Shown here: one piece after another, positions 54,500 through 63,764 of the stretch
How positions within the stretch are numbered: the first letter of the stretch is position 1
Layout of the letters: each line of letters starts with the position of its first letter
Assembly: GCA_963841715.1 (NCBI GenBank)
Contig: CAWJDP010000002.1
Location: 248,001 to 312,000 of the forward strand
DNA from: DASPWW01 sp963841715
Lineage (GTDB): Bacteria > Actinomycetota > Thermoleophilia > Solirubrobacterales > 70-9
Reading direction: 5' to 3'
DNA length: 64,000 nucleotides
Program-made: the position numbers and the translations under genes
The notes under the pieces: generated by a model
The model's database searches: none
Seen by the model: only the letters and a program-made list of their open reading frames with translations
Told to the model about the DNA's origin: nothing

Positions 54500-56495
54500 C
54501 CTCGCTCTTTCGTCGCCACGACGCTGCCGCGCGCGTCAACCTCCGCGCTCCACCGCGGCGGCACGACCATCGTCGCCTCGGGGAGCTCGAAGATGCAGGG
54601 GCCGCGCGCCTCGAGCCCGGCCTCGGGCTCGCCGCGCAGGACCTCGGCCTCGTGCCACTCGCGGGAGAAGCGGGCGCGTCGCATCGATCGCTGCATCCGA
54701 CCCGCCGGGGCGGCGGCCGGTGTCGGCTCCGAGCCTGGGACGACGATCGCAAGCCGAATGTTCACGAGCTCGACCCTGGAGTCGTCTTCGCGGTAGCCGT
54801 AGCGGGCCTCGTGCTCGTCGCCGAACCGCGCCGCAAGGTCGGCGGGGTCCGGTTTCGGTGAGCCCTCGACCGGGAGCTCGAACGACTGCCCGCGGTAGCG
54901 CATGTCGAACGTCACCTCTCGTCGCGCGCCCTCGAGCTCACTGTCCCCGCGGAGCGACCGGGAGAGCGAGCGGCCGAGCTCGGCGACCTCGCGCGCGATC
55001 CGCTCCGCCGTCAGCCCCTCGCCGCTCAAGAGCACCGTGCGCGCGGTGTCCCGGCGCCGCTCGGAGGCGATCAGGCCGAGCGCCGAGAGCACGCCGCTCG
55101 CGCGCGGGCAGACGATTCGCCCGATCTCGAGCTCGTCGGCGAGCGCGGCGGCGTGCATCGGACCGGCCCCGCCGAAAGGCATCAGCGCGAATTCGCGAGG
55201 ATCGACGCCGCGCTCGACGGTGACGACGCGGAGTGCGCGGATCATCTCCTGGTTCGCGACCCGCGCGATTCCCTCGGCGGTCTCGAGCGGATCGAGCTCG
55301 AGTGTGTCGGCGAGTGCGGCGACGGCGGCCTGCGCCGCCCCGGCGTCGAGCTCGACACCTCCGGCGAGCTTCGAATCGGCGGCGAGGTAGCCGAGGAGCA
55401 GGTTCGCATCGGTGACCGTGGGCTCGGTGCCGCCGCGCCCGTAGCACGCGGGCCCCGGCTCGGCTCCCGCCGAGCGCGGCCCAACCCGAAGCGCGCCCCC
55501 GAGTCGCGCCAGCCGACCGAGCCGCCTCCCGCGCCGACGGTGTGGACGTCGACCATCGGCAGCTGGAGCGCGCGGCCCGCGATCTCGCGCGAGTCGGTCC
55601 GCCTGACGCGTCCGTTCTCGACGACGCAGACGTCGCACGAGGTCCCGCCCATGTCGAGGCCGACTGCGTCGCCGCCCGCGGACAGCCGCGCAAGCAGGCC
55701 TGCCCCGACCGCGCCGCCGGCGGGGCCCGATAGCACGCTCCAGGCGCCGGCCTTCGCGGCCTCCGCGGCGGGTGCGACGCCGCCCGAGGACTGCATCACG
55801 AGCGGCTCGGGGAGCCCGCGCTCGTCGCACGCCGACGCGAGGCTTCCGAGGTAGGTGCCGAGCAGCGGGGAGAGGTAGGCGTCGATCAAGGTGGTCGAGC
55901 AGCGCTCGTACTCGCGAAACTGTGGCAGCACGTCATGCGAGGCGGATACGTGCACACCGGGGAGCCGCTCGCGGAGCGCCGCGGCGACCGCGGCCTCGTG
56001 CGCCGGCTCGAGGTATGAGAACAGCAGGCAGACGGCTACCGACTCCGCGTTCGCGTCGCGGACCCGATCGACGAGCTCGTCAACCGAGGCCTCGTCGAGC
56101 GGATCGACGACGCCGGCGGCGCTGACCCGCTCGCGGACCTCGAAGCGGAGCTCGGGCGGTGCGAGCGGCCGGGGGCGCGCGCGGCACAGGTGGTAGAGGC
56201 TGGGGCGGCTCTGGCGCGCGACCTCGATCAGGTCGGCGAACCCCTCCGTGGCGACGAGCGCCGTCCGCGCGCCGCGCTCCTCGAGCAGGGCGTTCGTGCC
56301 GACCGTCATCCCGTGGGCGAAGGTGTCCACGTCGCCCGGCCGGCGCCCCGCGCGCTCGAGCACGGCGGCGACGGCGTCGATCACGCCTCGCGACTGGTCC
56401 TCGGGCGTCGAGGGCGCCTTCGCGGTGTGCAGTCCCTCACGGCCGTAGAGGACCGCGTCGGTGAACGTGCCCCCGACGTCGACCCCGAGCAACAT
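54496..56495 (-). CDS. hyuA: HyuA, hydantoinase A/oxoprolinase-type subunit (one frameshift)
   Basis: About 666 residues. ASKHA-type ATPase: MLLGVDVGGTFTDAVLYGRE, DTFAHGMTVGTNALLEERGA, LVMQSSGGVAPAAEAAKAGA, LSGPAGGAVGAGLLARLSAG and GLDMGGTSCDVCVVENGRV, then in another frame GPRSAGAEPGPACYGRGGTE, VTVERGVDPREFALMPFGGA and FDMRYRGQSFELPV. A missing base in the run GACTCGGGGGCGCG near 55490 separates them. Length and motif order are normal, so likely a sequence error. Confidence 0.88.
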
Positions 56496-56654
56496 GCCCC
56501 GACCCTAAACAAACCCTGCGACGGCGGACGCGAAGCGGAGCACGTCGCGAAAATGATGGGAGCCCCGCTACGACGGACGCGGGAGCGAGCGAGCCTCCAC
56601 TCCAGTGAGGTGACTGCGAGCGAGCGGGAGCGGAATGCGTTGCGGGATTGGTTT

Positions 56655-56699
56655 GGGCCCCGGCCGAAGCCGGGGCCCGTGCCGTCCGCCCGAAGGCGG
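56655..56699 (-). terminator. Two tandem hairpins with C(UUCG)G loops
   Basis: On the minus strand, CCGCC-TTCG-GGCGG is followed by GGGCCCCGGC-TTCG-GCCGGGGCCC, both with the very stable UUCG tetraloop. They begin 13 bases after the stop of the Cys/His-motif gene. No U-tract, as often in high-G+C Actinobacteria. Confidence 0.8.
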
Positions 56700-56712
56700 T
56701 CCTTCCTGTTCC

Positions 56713-57207
56713 CTAGGCCGCAGCCCCGACCGAGTCGAAGGCCTCGAGCGCCTCGCGGTCGAGGTTCTCCAGACCCTGCTCGTCAGGCTCGAGGGAGTCG
56801 AATGTCTCCTCGAGGTGCTTGTGCGACGGGCAGTAGTCCCGTCCGGGGAGCGGCTGGCGCTGGCAGGGCGTGCCCTTCCTTGTATGCGCCCTGCACTGGG
56901 TGGGCTGGCCGTCGAGGCCGACCCCATCCTCCGGTAGCCGCGCCAGGTGTTCGATCGCAAGATCGATGTTTCGGTGGATCACGCGGTAAACGCGCTCCTG
57001 CTCGGTGATCGGGAAGTAGCCGCGAACCTCGCTGAACAGCGAGCGCGCGGGCTTCGCGAAATACCGACGGTCGTGGGCGAGCCGGCGCATCGCGGCCTCG
57101 CATGCATCCAGCACGCGCTGCTTGTTCTCGGCCCCGCTCGGGTTGCTCTCCGGCTCGGTCACAAGCGGCGCGATCTCGCGAAAGATCGAACGGCTGAAGC
57201 GGTACAT
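56713..57207 (-). CDS. Soluble protein with Cys/His zinc-type motif
   Basis: 164 residues. A helical N-terminal 95 residues (AMRRLAHDRRYFAKPARSLF, YRVIHRNIDLAIEHLARLPE) precede the motif CRAHTRKGTPCQRQPLPGRD plus YCPSHKH, which is C-x9-C-x10-C-x2-H, a pattern common in small actinobacterial proteins and in some DNA-linked or phage proteins. An acidic tail follows. Function unknown. ATG with a GGAGG-type site upstream. About 150 bases upstream lies a TTAACA direct repeat. Confidence 0.65.
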   Translation of the reverse strand: MYRFSRSIFREIAPLVTEPESNPSGAENKQRVLDACEAAMRRLAHDRRYFAKPARSLFSEVRGYFPITEQERVYRVIHRNIDLAIEHLARLPEDGVGLDGQPTQCRAHTRKGTPCQRQPLPGRDYCPSHKHLEETFDSLEPDEQGLENLDREALEAFDSVGAAA

Positions 57208-57353
57208 GATTCCTCGTGCCTCCTTCGGTCCTTGAAGGTTTCTTCTATCCGTGAACTCCTCCGACCACCCGCGAGTTCGGTTTCCCCTGCCGCCTCGCGT
57301 GCGTTGGAATTAAGCCGAGTGTCTCATCGAGTTTTGAAGCCCAAAGAGGTTTC

Positions 57354-57373
57354 TGTTAAGCGTGTGTTAAGCG
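57354..57373 (-). promoter_or_regulatory. 11-bp-spaced direct repeat resembling a response-regulator (PhoP-type) box
   Basis: Gene direction reads CGCTTAACA-CA-CGCTTAACA: two 9-base copies, start to start 11 bases, that is TTAACA-N5-TTAACA. Helical-turn spacing of direct hexamers is typical for OmpR/PhoB-family regulators. It sits in an A+T-richer 192-base gap between nadB and the Cys/His-motif gene, about 150 bases before the latter. Confidence 0.45.
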
Positions 57374-57399
57374 CCGGGGCGTTTCGCGCGTGGCCGCGA

Positions 57400-58821
57400 T
57401 CAAGACCACCGGCGGGACTCGGTCTCGCCCGCCGCGGTCTGTACGAGGTGGATCCCGTCGAGCCCGGGATCGGGGCGCGGAAACTCGACCCGCCGGTGGG
57501 CGCCGCGCGTCTCCTCGCGCGCGAGCGCCGCCGTCGCGACCATGCTCGAGACCGGATAGGGGTGGTCGAGCAGGCGCTCGAGGCCCGCCGCATCGCGCTG
57601 CGGGCCCGCCCAGCGCCACATCTGCTCCCGCGCCGCGGCGGTCGGCGGCGAAAACCGCCATCCGGGGTCGGCGGCCTCGCCGTCGAGGGGCGCCGCCCGA
57701 GCCGCCGCGGCCGCCGCGCGGGCGCCGAACACGAAGCACTCGCTGAGCGAGTTCGATGCGAGCCTGTTGGCGCCGTGGAGCCCGGTGCACGCGCACTCCC
57801 CGACAGCGTGCAGGCCCGCGACGGAGGTCGCGCCGTCGAGGTCGGTCGCGACGCCGCCCATCACGTAGTGTGCGGCGGGCGCCACCGGCACGGGCTCCGT
57901 GGTGGGATCGATCCCGGCGGCCTCGAGCATCGCGACGACGTTGGGGAACCCGGAGGGATCGACCGCGCGCATGTCGAGCATCACGTGGTCTGTGGCGTCG
58001 GCCTGCATGCGGTCGAGGACCGCGGCGGTGACCTGATCGCGGGGCGCTAGCTCGTCGGTGAAGCGCCTGCCGTCGGCGTCGAGCAGAACCGCCCCCTCGC
58101 CGCGGATCGCCTCGGTGAGCAGCGACCCGTCGGCGCCCTCGCCGGGCAGCGCGAGGGCCGTGGGATGGAACTGGCAGAACTCGAGATCGGCGGCCTCCGC
58201 CCCGGCCAGGTGGGCGAGCGCAACCCCGGCGCCGATCGCCCCCCATGGGTTCGTCGTCCGCGCCCACAGCGCCGCCGCCCCGCCCGTCGTCAGCACCGTC
58301 GCCCGCGCGGCGATCGTCCCGCGGTCGGTGACCACCCCGGTGCAGCGTGCGGCGTCGCCCGCGAGCGCGACCGCCGAGGCGCCCTCCAGGACCTGGACAC
58401 GCGGCTCCTCGGCGACGAGCGTTTCGAGGCGCCGGGTCAGGGCGCGACCGGTCTCGCTCCCCCCGGCGTGGACGATTCGCCGCGCCGAGTGACCCCCCTC
58501 GAGCCCGAGCGCGAGCTCTCCGTCCGGCTCGGTGTCGAAGCGCACGCCGAGCTCGCGCAACTCCTCGACGGCGCCCGGCGCTTCCCTCGTCAGCACCTCT
58601 ACCGCCGCCGCGCGGCACGCTCCGCGGCCGGCATCGATCGTGTCCTGCGCGTGGCGCTCGGGCGAGTCGTCGTCGGCCAGCGCGGCGGCGAGCCCGCCCT
58701 GCGCCCAGTAGCTGGAGCTCTCGGCGAGCGACTTGCGCGAAACGAGCGCGACCCCGGCCCCGAGCTCCGCGGCCTTCAGCGCGACATACATCCCCGCCGC
58801 GCCGCCGCCGACAACGGCCAC
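57400..58821 (-). CDS. nadB: L-aspartate oxidase
   Basis: 473 residues. FAD site VAVVGGGAAGMYVALKAAEL, then SRKSLAESSSYWAQGGLAAA, LEGGHSARRIVHAGGSETGR, EFCQFHPTALALPGEG, LLTEAIRGEGAVLLDADGRR, VAPAAHYVMGGVATDLDG and GLHGANRLASNSLSECFVFG. NadB oxidises aspartate to iminoaspartate for NadA in NAD synthesis. nadA and nadC are not in the window. I use GTG at 58821, immediately at the FAD motif; a slightly longer N-terminus is possible, limited by the divergent deacetylase start. Confidence 0.9.
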   Translation of the reverse strand: MAVVGGGAAGMYVALKAAELGAGVALVSRKSLAESSSYWAQGGLAAALADDDSPERHAQDTIDAGRGACRAAAVEVLTREAPGAVEELRELGVRFDTEPDGELALGLEGGHSARRIVHAGGSETGRALTRRLETLVAEEPRVQVLEGASAVALAGDAARCTGVVTDRGTIAARATVLTTGGAAALWARTTNPWGAIGAGVALAHLAGAEAADLEFCQFHPTALALPGEGADGSLLTEAIRGEGAVLLDADGRRFTDELAPRDQVTAAVLDRMQADATDHVMLDMRAVDPSGFPNVVAMLEAAGIDPTTEPVPVAPAAHYVMGGVATDLDGATSVAGLHAVGECACTGLHGANRLASNSLSECFVFGARAAAAAARAAPLDGEAADPGWRFSPPTAAAREQMWRWAGPQRDAAGLERLLDHPYPVSSMVATAALAREETRGAHRRVEFPRPDPGLDGIHLVQTAAGETESRRWS

Positions 58822-58874
58822 GTCCTTGCGCAGTCTGTCCGCCGCTCGATTCAGAGCGCGGGTACCGTAACCCC

Positions 58875-59882
58875 GTGGCGCTCTATCTTCATCACCCGTC
58901 GTCGTACGAGCACGACACGGGGGGCCATCCGGAGAACGCGCGACGGCTGCGCGCAATCGAGTCCGCCCTCGAGGCGAAGGGCTGGCTCGGGCTCGACCGA
59001 GTCGAGGCGCCGGCGGCCACGCGCGAGCAACTCGAGCGCGTCCATTCCGGCGGGCACATCGACGCGATCGAGTCGTTCTGCGAGCGGGGCGGGGGAATGA
59101 TCGACCTAGACACCGTCGCGAGCGCGGGTTCCTACGAAGCGGCGCTGCACGCGGCGGGCGGGCCGATCCACGCGGTCGACGCGATGCTCGCGAACGGCGA
59201 GCGGGTGGCGCTTTGCGCGCTCCGCCCGCCGGGCCATCACGCGGAGACGGACCGCGCGATGGGGTTCTGCCTGTTCAACAACGCCGCCGCCGCGGCCGCG
59301 CACGCGATCGCTACGAACGTCGTCGAGCGGGTGCTGATCCTCGACTGGGACGTCCACCACGGCAACGGGACCGCGGAGATCTTCGACGGCTCGAGCGAGG
59401 TTCTGTACGCGAGCATCCACGAGAGCCCGCTGTATCCGGGGACCGGAGCCGCGGAGGAGACCGGGACGGGGGCGGGCGAGGGTTACACGGTGAACCTCCC
59501 CGTTGCGGCCGGCGCGGGGCCGGACGAGTTCCTTTCGCTGGTCCAGAACGTGGTCGTCCCAATTGGCCGCGAGCATCGCCCCGGCCTGATCATCATCTCG
59601 GCCGGGTTCGACGCCCACCATGCGGACCCGCTCGCCGGCTGCCGGCTCGACGAGGCCGCGTACGCAGACATGGCCGCGAGCGTTCGCGACCTCGGTGCCG
59701 AGCTCGAGGCGCCGATTCTCGTCTGTCTCGAGGGAGGCTACGACGTCGACGCGCTCGCCGCGTCGATGATCGCGACGGTCGAGGGGCTGACCGGATCGCG
59801 CACCCCGCGCGAGGCGCCGAAGGGGCCCGCGTCGCCGTACCTGCGGCGCCTCGGTGAGCGCTGGCCGGTGCTCGCGCGCTAG
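58875..59882 (+). CDS. Histone-deacetylase-family (class II-like) zinc amidohydrolase
   Basis: 335 residues. Signatures: YLHHPSSYEHDTGGHPENAR, LRPPGHHAETDRAMGFCLFN (catalytic His pair), ILDWDVHHGNGTAEIFDGSS (zinc Asp and His), GLIIISAGFDAHHADPLAGC (second zinc Asp) and ILVCLEGGYDVDALAAS. All catalytic residues are present. Bacterial members include acetoin-utilisation, acetylpolyamine and protein deacetylases. GTG start, 53 bases from the divergent nadB start, so the promoters overlap. Convergent with the coiled-coil gene. Confidence 0.9.
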   Translation: MALYLHHPSSYEHDTGGHPENARRLRAIESALEAKGWLGLDRVEAPAATREQLERVHSGGHIDAIESFCERGGGMIDLDTVASAGSYEAALHAAGGPIHAVDAMLANGERVALCALRPPGHHAETDRAMGFCLFNNAAAAAAHAIATNVVERVLILDWDVHHGNGTAEIFDGSSEVLYASIHESPLYPGTGAAEETGTGAGEGYTVNLPVAAGAGPDEFLSLVQNVVVPIGREHRPGLIIISAGFDAHHADPLAGCRLDEAAYADMAASVRDLGAELEAPILVCLEGGYDVDALAASMIATVEGLTGSRTPREAPKGPASPYLRRLGERWPVLAR

Positions 59883-59922
59883 GCGCTATCGAGATGCTGA
59901 CCGGGCGCGCAGCCTGCGGCGA

Positions 59923-62505
59923 TTAGGGCGGCGGCTTCCGCTCCGGCGCCGGCTGCGGGTCGCCCTCGGCCTGGTGGCGAGCGCGCTCCTGGACTTCCGT
60001 TGCCTGCTCCTCGAGCGCCTCGAGCCGGCCAGCGGCTTCGCGGTATCGGCGCTCGCGCTCGCGCTCGAGCTCGCGCCGCCCCTCCTCCTCGACCTGCGCG
60101 ACGCGGCGCTCGGCGTCGCGGGCCTGGGCCTGCGCCTCGTCGAGGCGGCGGCGGGTTGCCTGAAGCTCGGCCTGGACGTCTGCGCGGTCGCGCGCCCATT
60201 CGTCCTCGCGCTCGCGCGCGCCTGCGGCGGCCGTGCGCTCGGTCTCCTCGCGCGCCGCATCGACCTCGGCCTTCATCCGCCGGTCGAGCTCGCTCCGGAG
60301 CCTGCTCGTCTCGGCCTCGATCCGGCGGTCGGCGTCGGCGCGGCCCCGCTCCTCGGCGGCGCGCACGGATTCGCGGATCCGCTGCTTGATGTCGCGCTCC
60401 CCCTCGCTTCGGAGCGAGCCGGCCTGCGAGCGCAGCCACTCGGCGGCGGCGCTGCGGGCCGCGGCGGCGTCGGCGGCACTGCGTGAGCTCGACTCCCGCA
60501 CGCGATCCTCGGCCGCCTGGGCCCGCCGCTCGGCCTCGGCGACGGCGCGCGTGCGCTCGGTGCGCTCCTCGTCGAGCTTCTGCTCGAGCGAGCGGATCTC
60601 GACCCGCCGCTCCTCCTTTACCTCGCGGCCCTTGGCCTCCACGGCGGCCCGCTGGCGGGCCGCGGCCTCCGCCTCGAGGCGCTCGGTCTCGGCGCGCAGG
60701 CGTGCGTCGGCCGCCGACTGGACGCGCTGCTCCGCCTCCGCGCGGGCCTCGGCGGCGGCGGCGGTGACGGCCTCCTCGCGCTCGGCGCGAACCTGCTCGA
60801 TCTCGGTCCTTGCGGCTTCGAGCGTCTCGCGGGCTCGCTGCTCGGCCCGCGCCTGAGCCTGCTCGGTTTCCTGCCGCAGGCGCTCCTCGGCGCTGCGCCG
60901 CGTGCGCTCGGTCTCGCGGGCCATCTCCTCCTCGGCCGCGGCGACGCGCTCCGCGGCGGCGATCGCGCGCTGCTCGATCTCCGCCAGGCGGCGGTCGGAG
61001 CGCTCGATGATCTCGGTCCTTGCCGCGCGCTCCTGCTCGAGCTCCTGCTCGCGGGCGTGGAGCTCGGCTGCGAAGCGCTCGGCGGCGGCCTCGCGCGCCG
61101 CGTCGACCTCGCTGCCGATCCGGCGCTCGGCCTCGGTCCTCGCGCGCTCGAGATCGACCTCCGCCTCCGCGCGCGTTTCGCGGCGCGCCCGCTCCTCGAC
61201 CTCGCGCACGGTCGTCGCGGCGGACTGCAGAGCGCGCTCCTCGAGCTCGCGCCGCTCCGCGTCGGTCGCCGTCCGCGCGCGCTCCTCCGCGGTCGCGCGG
61301 GCCCGCTCCTCGACCTCCGCGCGGGCCTCGTCGGCCGCCTCGCTGATGCGGGCGTCGGTGTCGGACTTGAGCAGCTCGAGCTCGCGGCGAAGCTCGGCCG
61401 TCTCCTCGGCGACGCGGCGGCCGGCCTCCTCGCGCATCGCCGCCTCGGCCTCGCGCTGGGCCTGCTTCGCCTCGGTTGCACGCGCCTCGGCGGCCTGGAG
61501 CTGGTCGAGAGCCTCCTCGAGCGCGTGGCTGGCGGCGCGGCGCTCGCCGGTCTCCTGCGGCTGCGCGGCGGGCTTCGGCGGGGCGGGGCCGGGCTTCGGA
61601 GCGGCGGCGGGCCCGGGAGCCTCGCCGGACTTCGCGGCGTGCCGCGCGGCCTCCAGCTCCTCGTGGACGCGGCGGTCGACCTCGCGGTTCAGCTTCTCGA
61701 TCTCCTTCTCGACGCGGCGGTCGGCCTCCGCGCGGACACGCTCCTCGGTCTCGCGCCGCATCGCATGGACCTGCTCGCGCATCTCGCGCTCAGCCTCGTG
61801 GCGGATCTCGCGGACCTGGCCGCGGAGCCATCTCGAGGCGGTGGTCCGCATCTCGGAGTCGTCGGCACCGGCGCCCTCGGCGACCTCGGCGCGCCGCTCG
61901 GCGTCCTGGAGGCGCCGCTCGATCTCGTCGAACCCCTTCGCCGCCTCGATCTTCGCCCGCTCGAGGTTCTCCTCGAGGGCGACGATCTCCTCGGCGGCGC
62001 GCTCCTCGGCCGCCTGGGCCGCCGACTCGGCCGCGACGCGGACGCGCTCCATGGTGTCGGTGCGGCGGCGCTCGCGCGCGAGCCCCTGGTCCTCGCCGTT
62101 GCGGCTCACCGCCTGCTCCCGCGGCGGCGTCTCGGGCCCGACTTCCTCTGCTGGCTCGACCTCCTCGACCGGCTCGACCTCCTCGACCTCATCGACCGGC
62201 TCGGGCTCCGCGTCCTCGACCACCTCAGCGTCGGCCTCGTCGACGATCTCGGCACCGGCCTCCTCGACCGGGTGCTCCTCCGTCGTGTGCTCGAGGCCGT
62301 GCCGCTCGGGCAGGTCGTAGCCGAGCCGCGCGTAGATCTCGGCCGTCGTCTGCGACGAGCCGGCCGGAGCCGGCCCCTCGACCTCGGCCTCGGCCGCGTC
62401 GTCGGCGTCGGGATCGGAAGTCTCGCCCTGTTCGACGACCTCGTTCGAGTCGGTGGACTCGAGGTCGTCGCCGGCGTCCCGGGACCTCTTGCGTCGCCAG
62501 TCCAT
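59923..62505 (-). CDS. Large coiled-coil protein (860 aa)
   Basis: Residues 1-150 are acidic and low in complexity, with VEEVEP-type repeats and a short folded-looking motif (TTAEIYARLGYDLPERHGLE). Residues 150-300 and 330-845 are almost unbroken coiled coil rich in Ala, Glu and Arg (for example RRVEKEIEKLNREVDRRVHE; ARAEAEQRVQSAADARLRAE), interrupted at about 305-330 by a Pro/Ala hinge (GPAAAPKPGPAPPKPAAQ). No signal or membrane segment. Layout recalls actinobacterial filament or scaffold proteins such as FilP/Scy, without demonstrable homology. ATG start. Long open frames on the opposite strand are composition artefacts. Confidence 0.75.
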   Translation of the reverse strand: MDWRRKRSRDAGDDLESTDSNEVVEQGETSDPDADDAAEAEVEGPAPAGSSQTTAEIYARLGYDLPERHGLEHTTEEHPVEEAGAEIVDEADAEVVEDAEPEPVDEVEEVEPVEEVEPAEEVGPETPPREQAVSRNGEDQGLARERRRTDTMERVRVAAESAAQAAEERAAEEIVALEENLERAKIEAAKGFDEIERRLQDAERRAEVAEGAGADDSEMRTTASRWLRGQVREIRHEAEREMREQVHAMRRETEERVRAEADRRVEKEIEKLNREVDRRVHEELEAARHAAKSGEAPGPAAAPKPGPAPPKPAAQPQETGERRAASHALEEALDQLQAAEARATEAKQAQREAEAAMREEAGRRVAEETAELRRELELLKSDTDARISEAADEARAEVEERARATAEERARTATDAERRELEERALQSAATTVREVEERARRETRAEAEVDLERARTEAERRIGSEVDAAREAAAERFAAELHAREQELEQERAARTEIIERSDRRLAEIEQRAIAAAERVAAAEEEMARETERTRRSAEERLRQETEQAQARAEQRARETLEAARTEIEQVRAEREEAVTAAAAEARAEAEQRVQSAADARLRAETERLEAEAAARQRAAVEAKGREVKEERRVEIRSLEQKLDEERTERTRAVAEAERRAQAAEDRVRESSSRSAADAAAARSAAAEWLRSQAGSLRSEGERDIKQRIRESVRAAEERGRADADRRIEAETSRLRSELDRRMKAEVDAAREETERTAAAGAREREDEWARDRADVQAELQATRRRLDEAQAQARDAERRVAQVEEEGRRELERERERRYREAAGRLEALEEQATEVQERARHQAEGDPQPAPERKPPP

Positions 62506-62584
62506 CCAGCGCGCAGACTACGGAAACCTCGCGGCCGACCTCAGGCGGCCGCGGATGCATACGATGCAGTGCTGGAGGAGGGAG

Positions 62585-63724
62585 ATGCGACGGACCGTGC
62601 CGAAAGCAACCATGCTCGCAACCGCACTTGCGGCATTTGGGATCGCGCTCGCGCCCGCGGCGTCGGCGAAGGTCCGCCGCGTCCACAAGGGCGACTCGAT
62701 CCAGAAGGCGATCAACAAGTCGAAGAAGAACGACAGCGTCGTAGTCGACCCCGGCACCTACAAGGAGAAGTCGCGCGGCTGCCCCGGACTCAACGGCCAG
62801 AAGTGCGCGCTCGTGATCAAGCAGAAGAACCTCGCGCTGCTGACCAAGAAGGGGAAGAACGTCAAGCTCGAGGCGAAGGGCGGCCAGGACAACGGGATCG
62901 GGATCGGGAAGACGACCAACCCGTCGTGTCTCTCGGACAGCTCGAAGCGGCTCAAGGGGACGTTCGTGAGCGGGTTCACGATCAAGGGCTTCTCGAACAA
63001 CGGGCTCTATCTGTCGTGCGCGCAGAGCTGGCGGATCACGCACGTGCAGACGAAGAGCGACTTCGAGTACGGGATCTTCCCCTCGCACTCGGTCAGCGGC
63101 CGCGTCGACCATTCGCTCGCGAGCGGCGCCCACGACACGGGGATCTACGTCGGCCAGTCGCGTGACGTCCGCGTCGACCACAGCACGTCGAAGAACAACG
63201 TCAGCGGCTACGAGATCGAGAACAGCACGAACGTCCGCGACGACCACAACGAGGCGGTCAACAACACGGGCGGGATCCTGTCGTTCGCGCTGCCGAACCT
63301 CGACGTGAAGACGAACACGAACAACCAGATCGACCACAACGTGGTGACAACGAACAACAGCGGGAACGCATGCCCGGAGCCCGGCGACGCCGTGTGCGCG
63401 GTCCCGCCTGGAACTGGCATCCTGATTCTCGCCGCCGACACCAACCTCGTGACCCAGAACCAGGTGACCGGCAACAAGAGCTACGGGATCGCGGTCGCCG
63501 ACTACTGCAACTTCAACGACTGCTCGGGGGGCGTCGACATCGACCCAGCCCCGAACGACGACCGCATCACCTCGAACGCGGTGACCGGGAACGGCGCCGC
63601 GCCGGACCCGGCGGTACCGGGGATCTTCGCCAAGGACCTCGCCTGGGACCTGAGCGGGAGCGGGAACTGCTGGTCGGTGAACACGTTCGGGACGTCGTTC
63701 CCGGACCCGCTCCCGTCCTGCTAG
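62585..63724 (+). CDS. Exported right-handed beta-helix protein
   Basis: 379 residues. Signal peptide (ATMLATALAAFGIALAPAAS then AKVRRVHKGDSIQKAINKSK), then short parallel beta-helix turns with Asn/Gly/Val repeats: FVSGFTIKGFSNNGLYLSC, SGRVDHSLASGAHDTGIYVG, SYEIENSTNV-like turns and VTQNQVTGNKSYGIAVADYC. Family: NosD/pectate-lyase-like Beta_helix proteins. Seven or more Cys suggest disulfides. Could bind or cleave polysaccharide. GGAGGAGGGAG precedes the ATG at 62585; the frame is open further upstream but lacks coding features. Confidence 0.8.
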   Translation: MRRTVPKATMLATALAAFGIALAPAASAKVRRVHKGDSIQKAINKSKKNDSVVVDPGTYKEKSRGCPGLNGQKCALVIKQKNLALLTKKGKNVKLEAKGGQDNGIGIGKTTNPSCLSDSSKRLKGTFVSGFTIKGFSNNGLYLSCAQSWRITHVQTKSDFEYGIFPSHSVSGRVDHSLASGAHDTGIYVGQSRDVRVDHSTSKNNVSGYEIENSTNVRDDHNEAVNNTGGILSFALPNLDVKTNTNNQIDHNVVTTNNSGNACPEPGDAVCAVPPGTGILILAADTNLVTQNQVTGNKSYGIAVADYCNFNDCSGGVDIDPAPNDDRITSNAVTGNGAAPDPAVPGIFAKDLAWDLSGSGNCWSVNTFGTSFPDPLPSC

Positions 63725-63764
63725 CGCCGACCCCCTCGACGCGGCGGCGCCATATCCTCGCCCG

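Noticed and set aside
60902..63165. Long + strand open frames (472 and 702 codons) opposite the coiled-coil gene
   Set aside because: They mirror the Ala/Glu/Arg codons of the minus-strand gene; composition is repetitive Ser/Arg or Leu/Gly without domain features.
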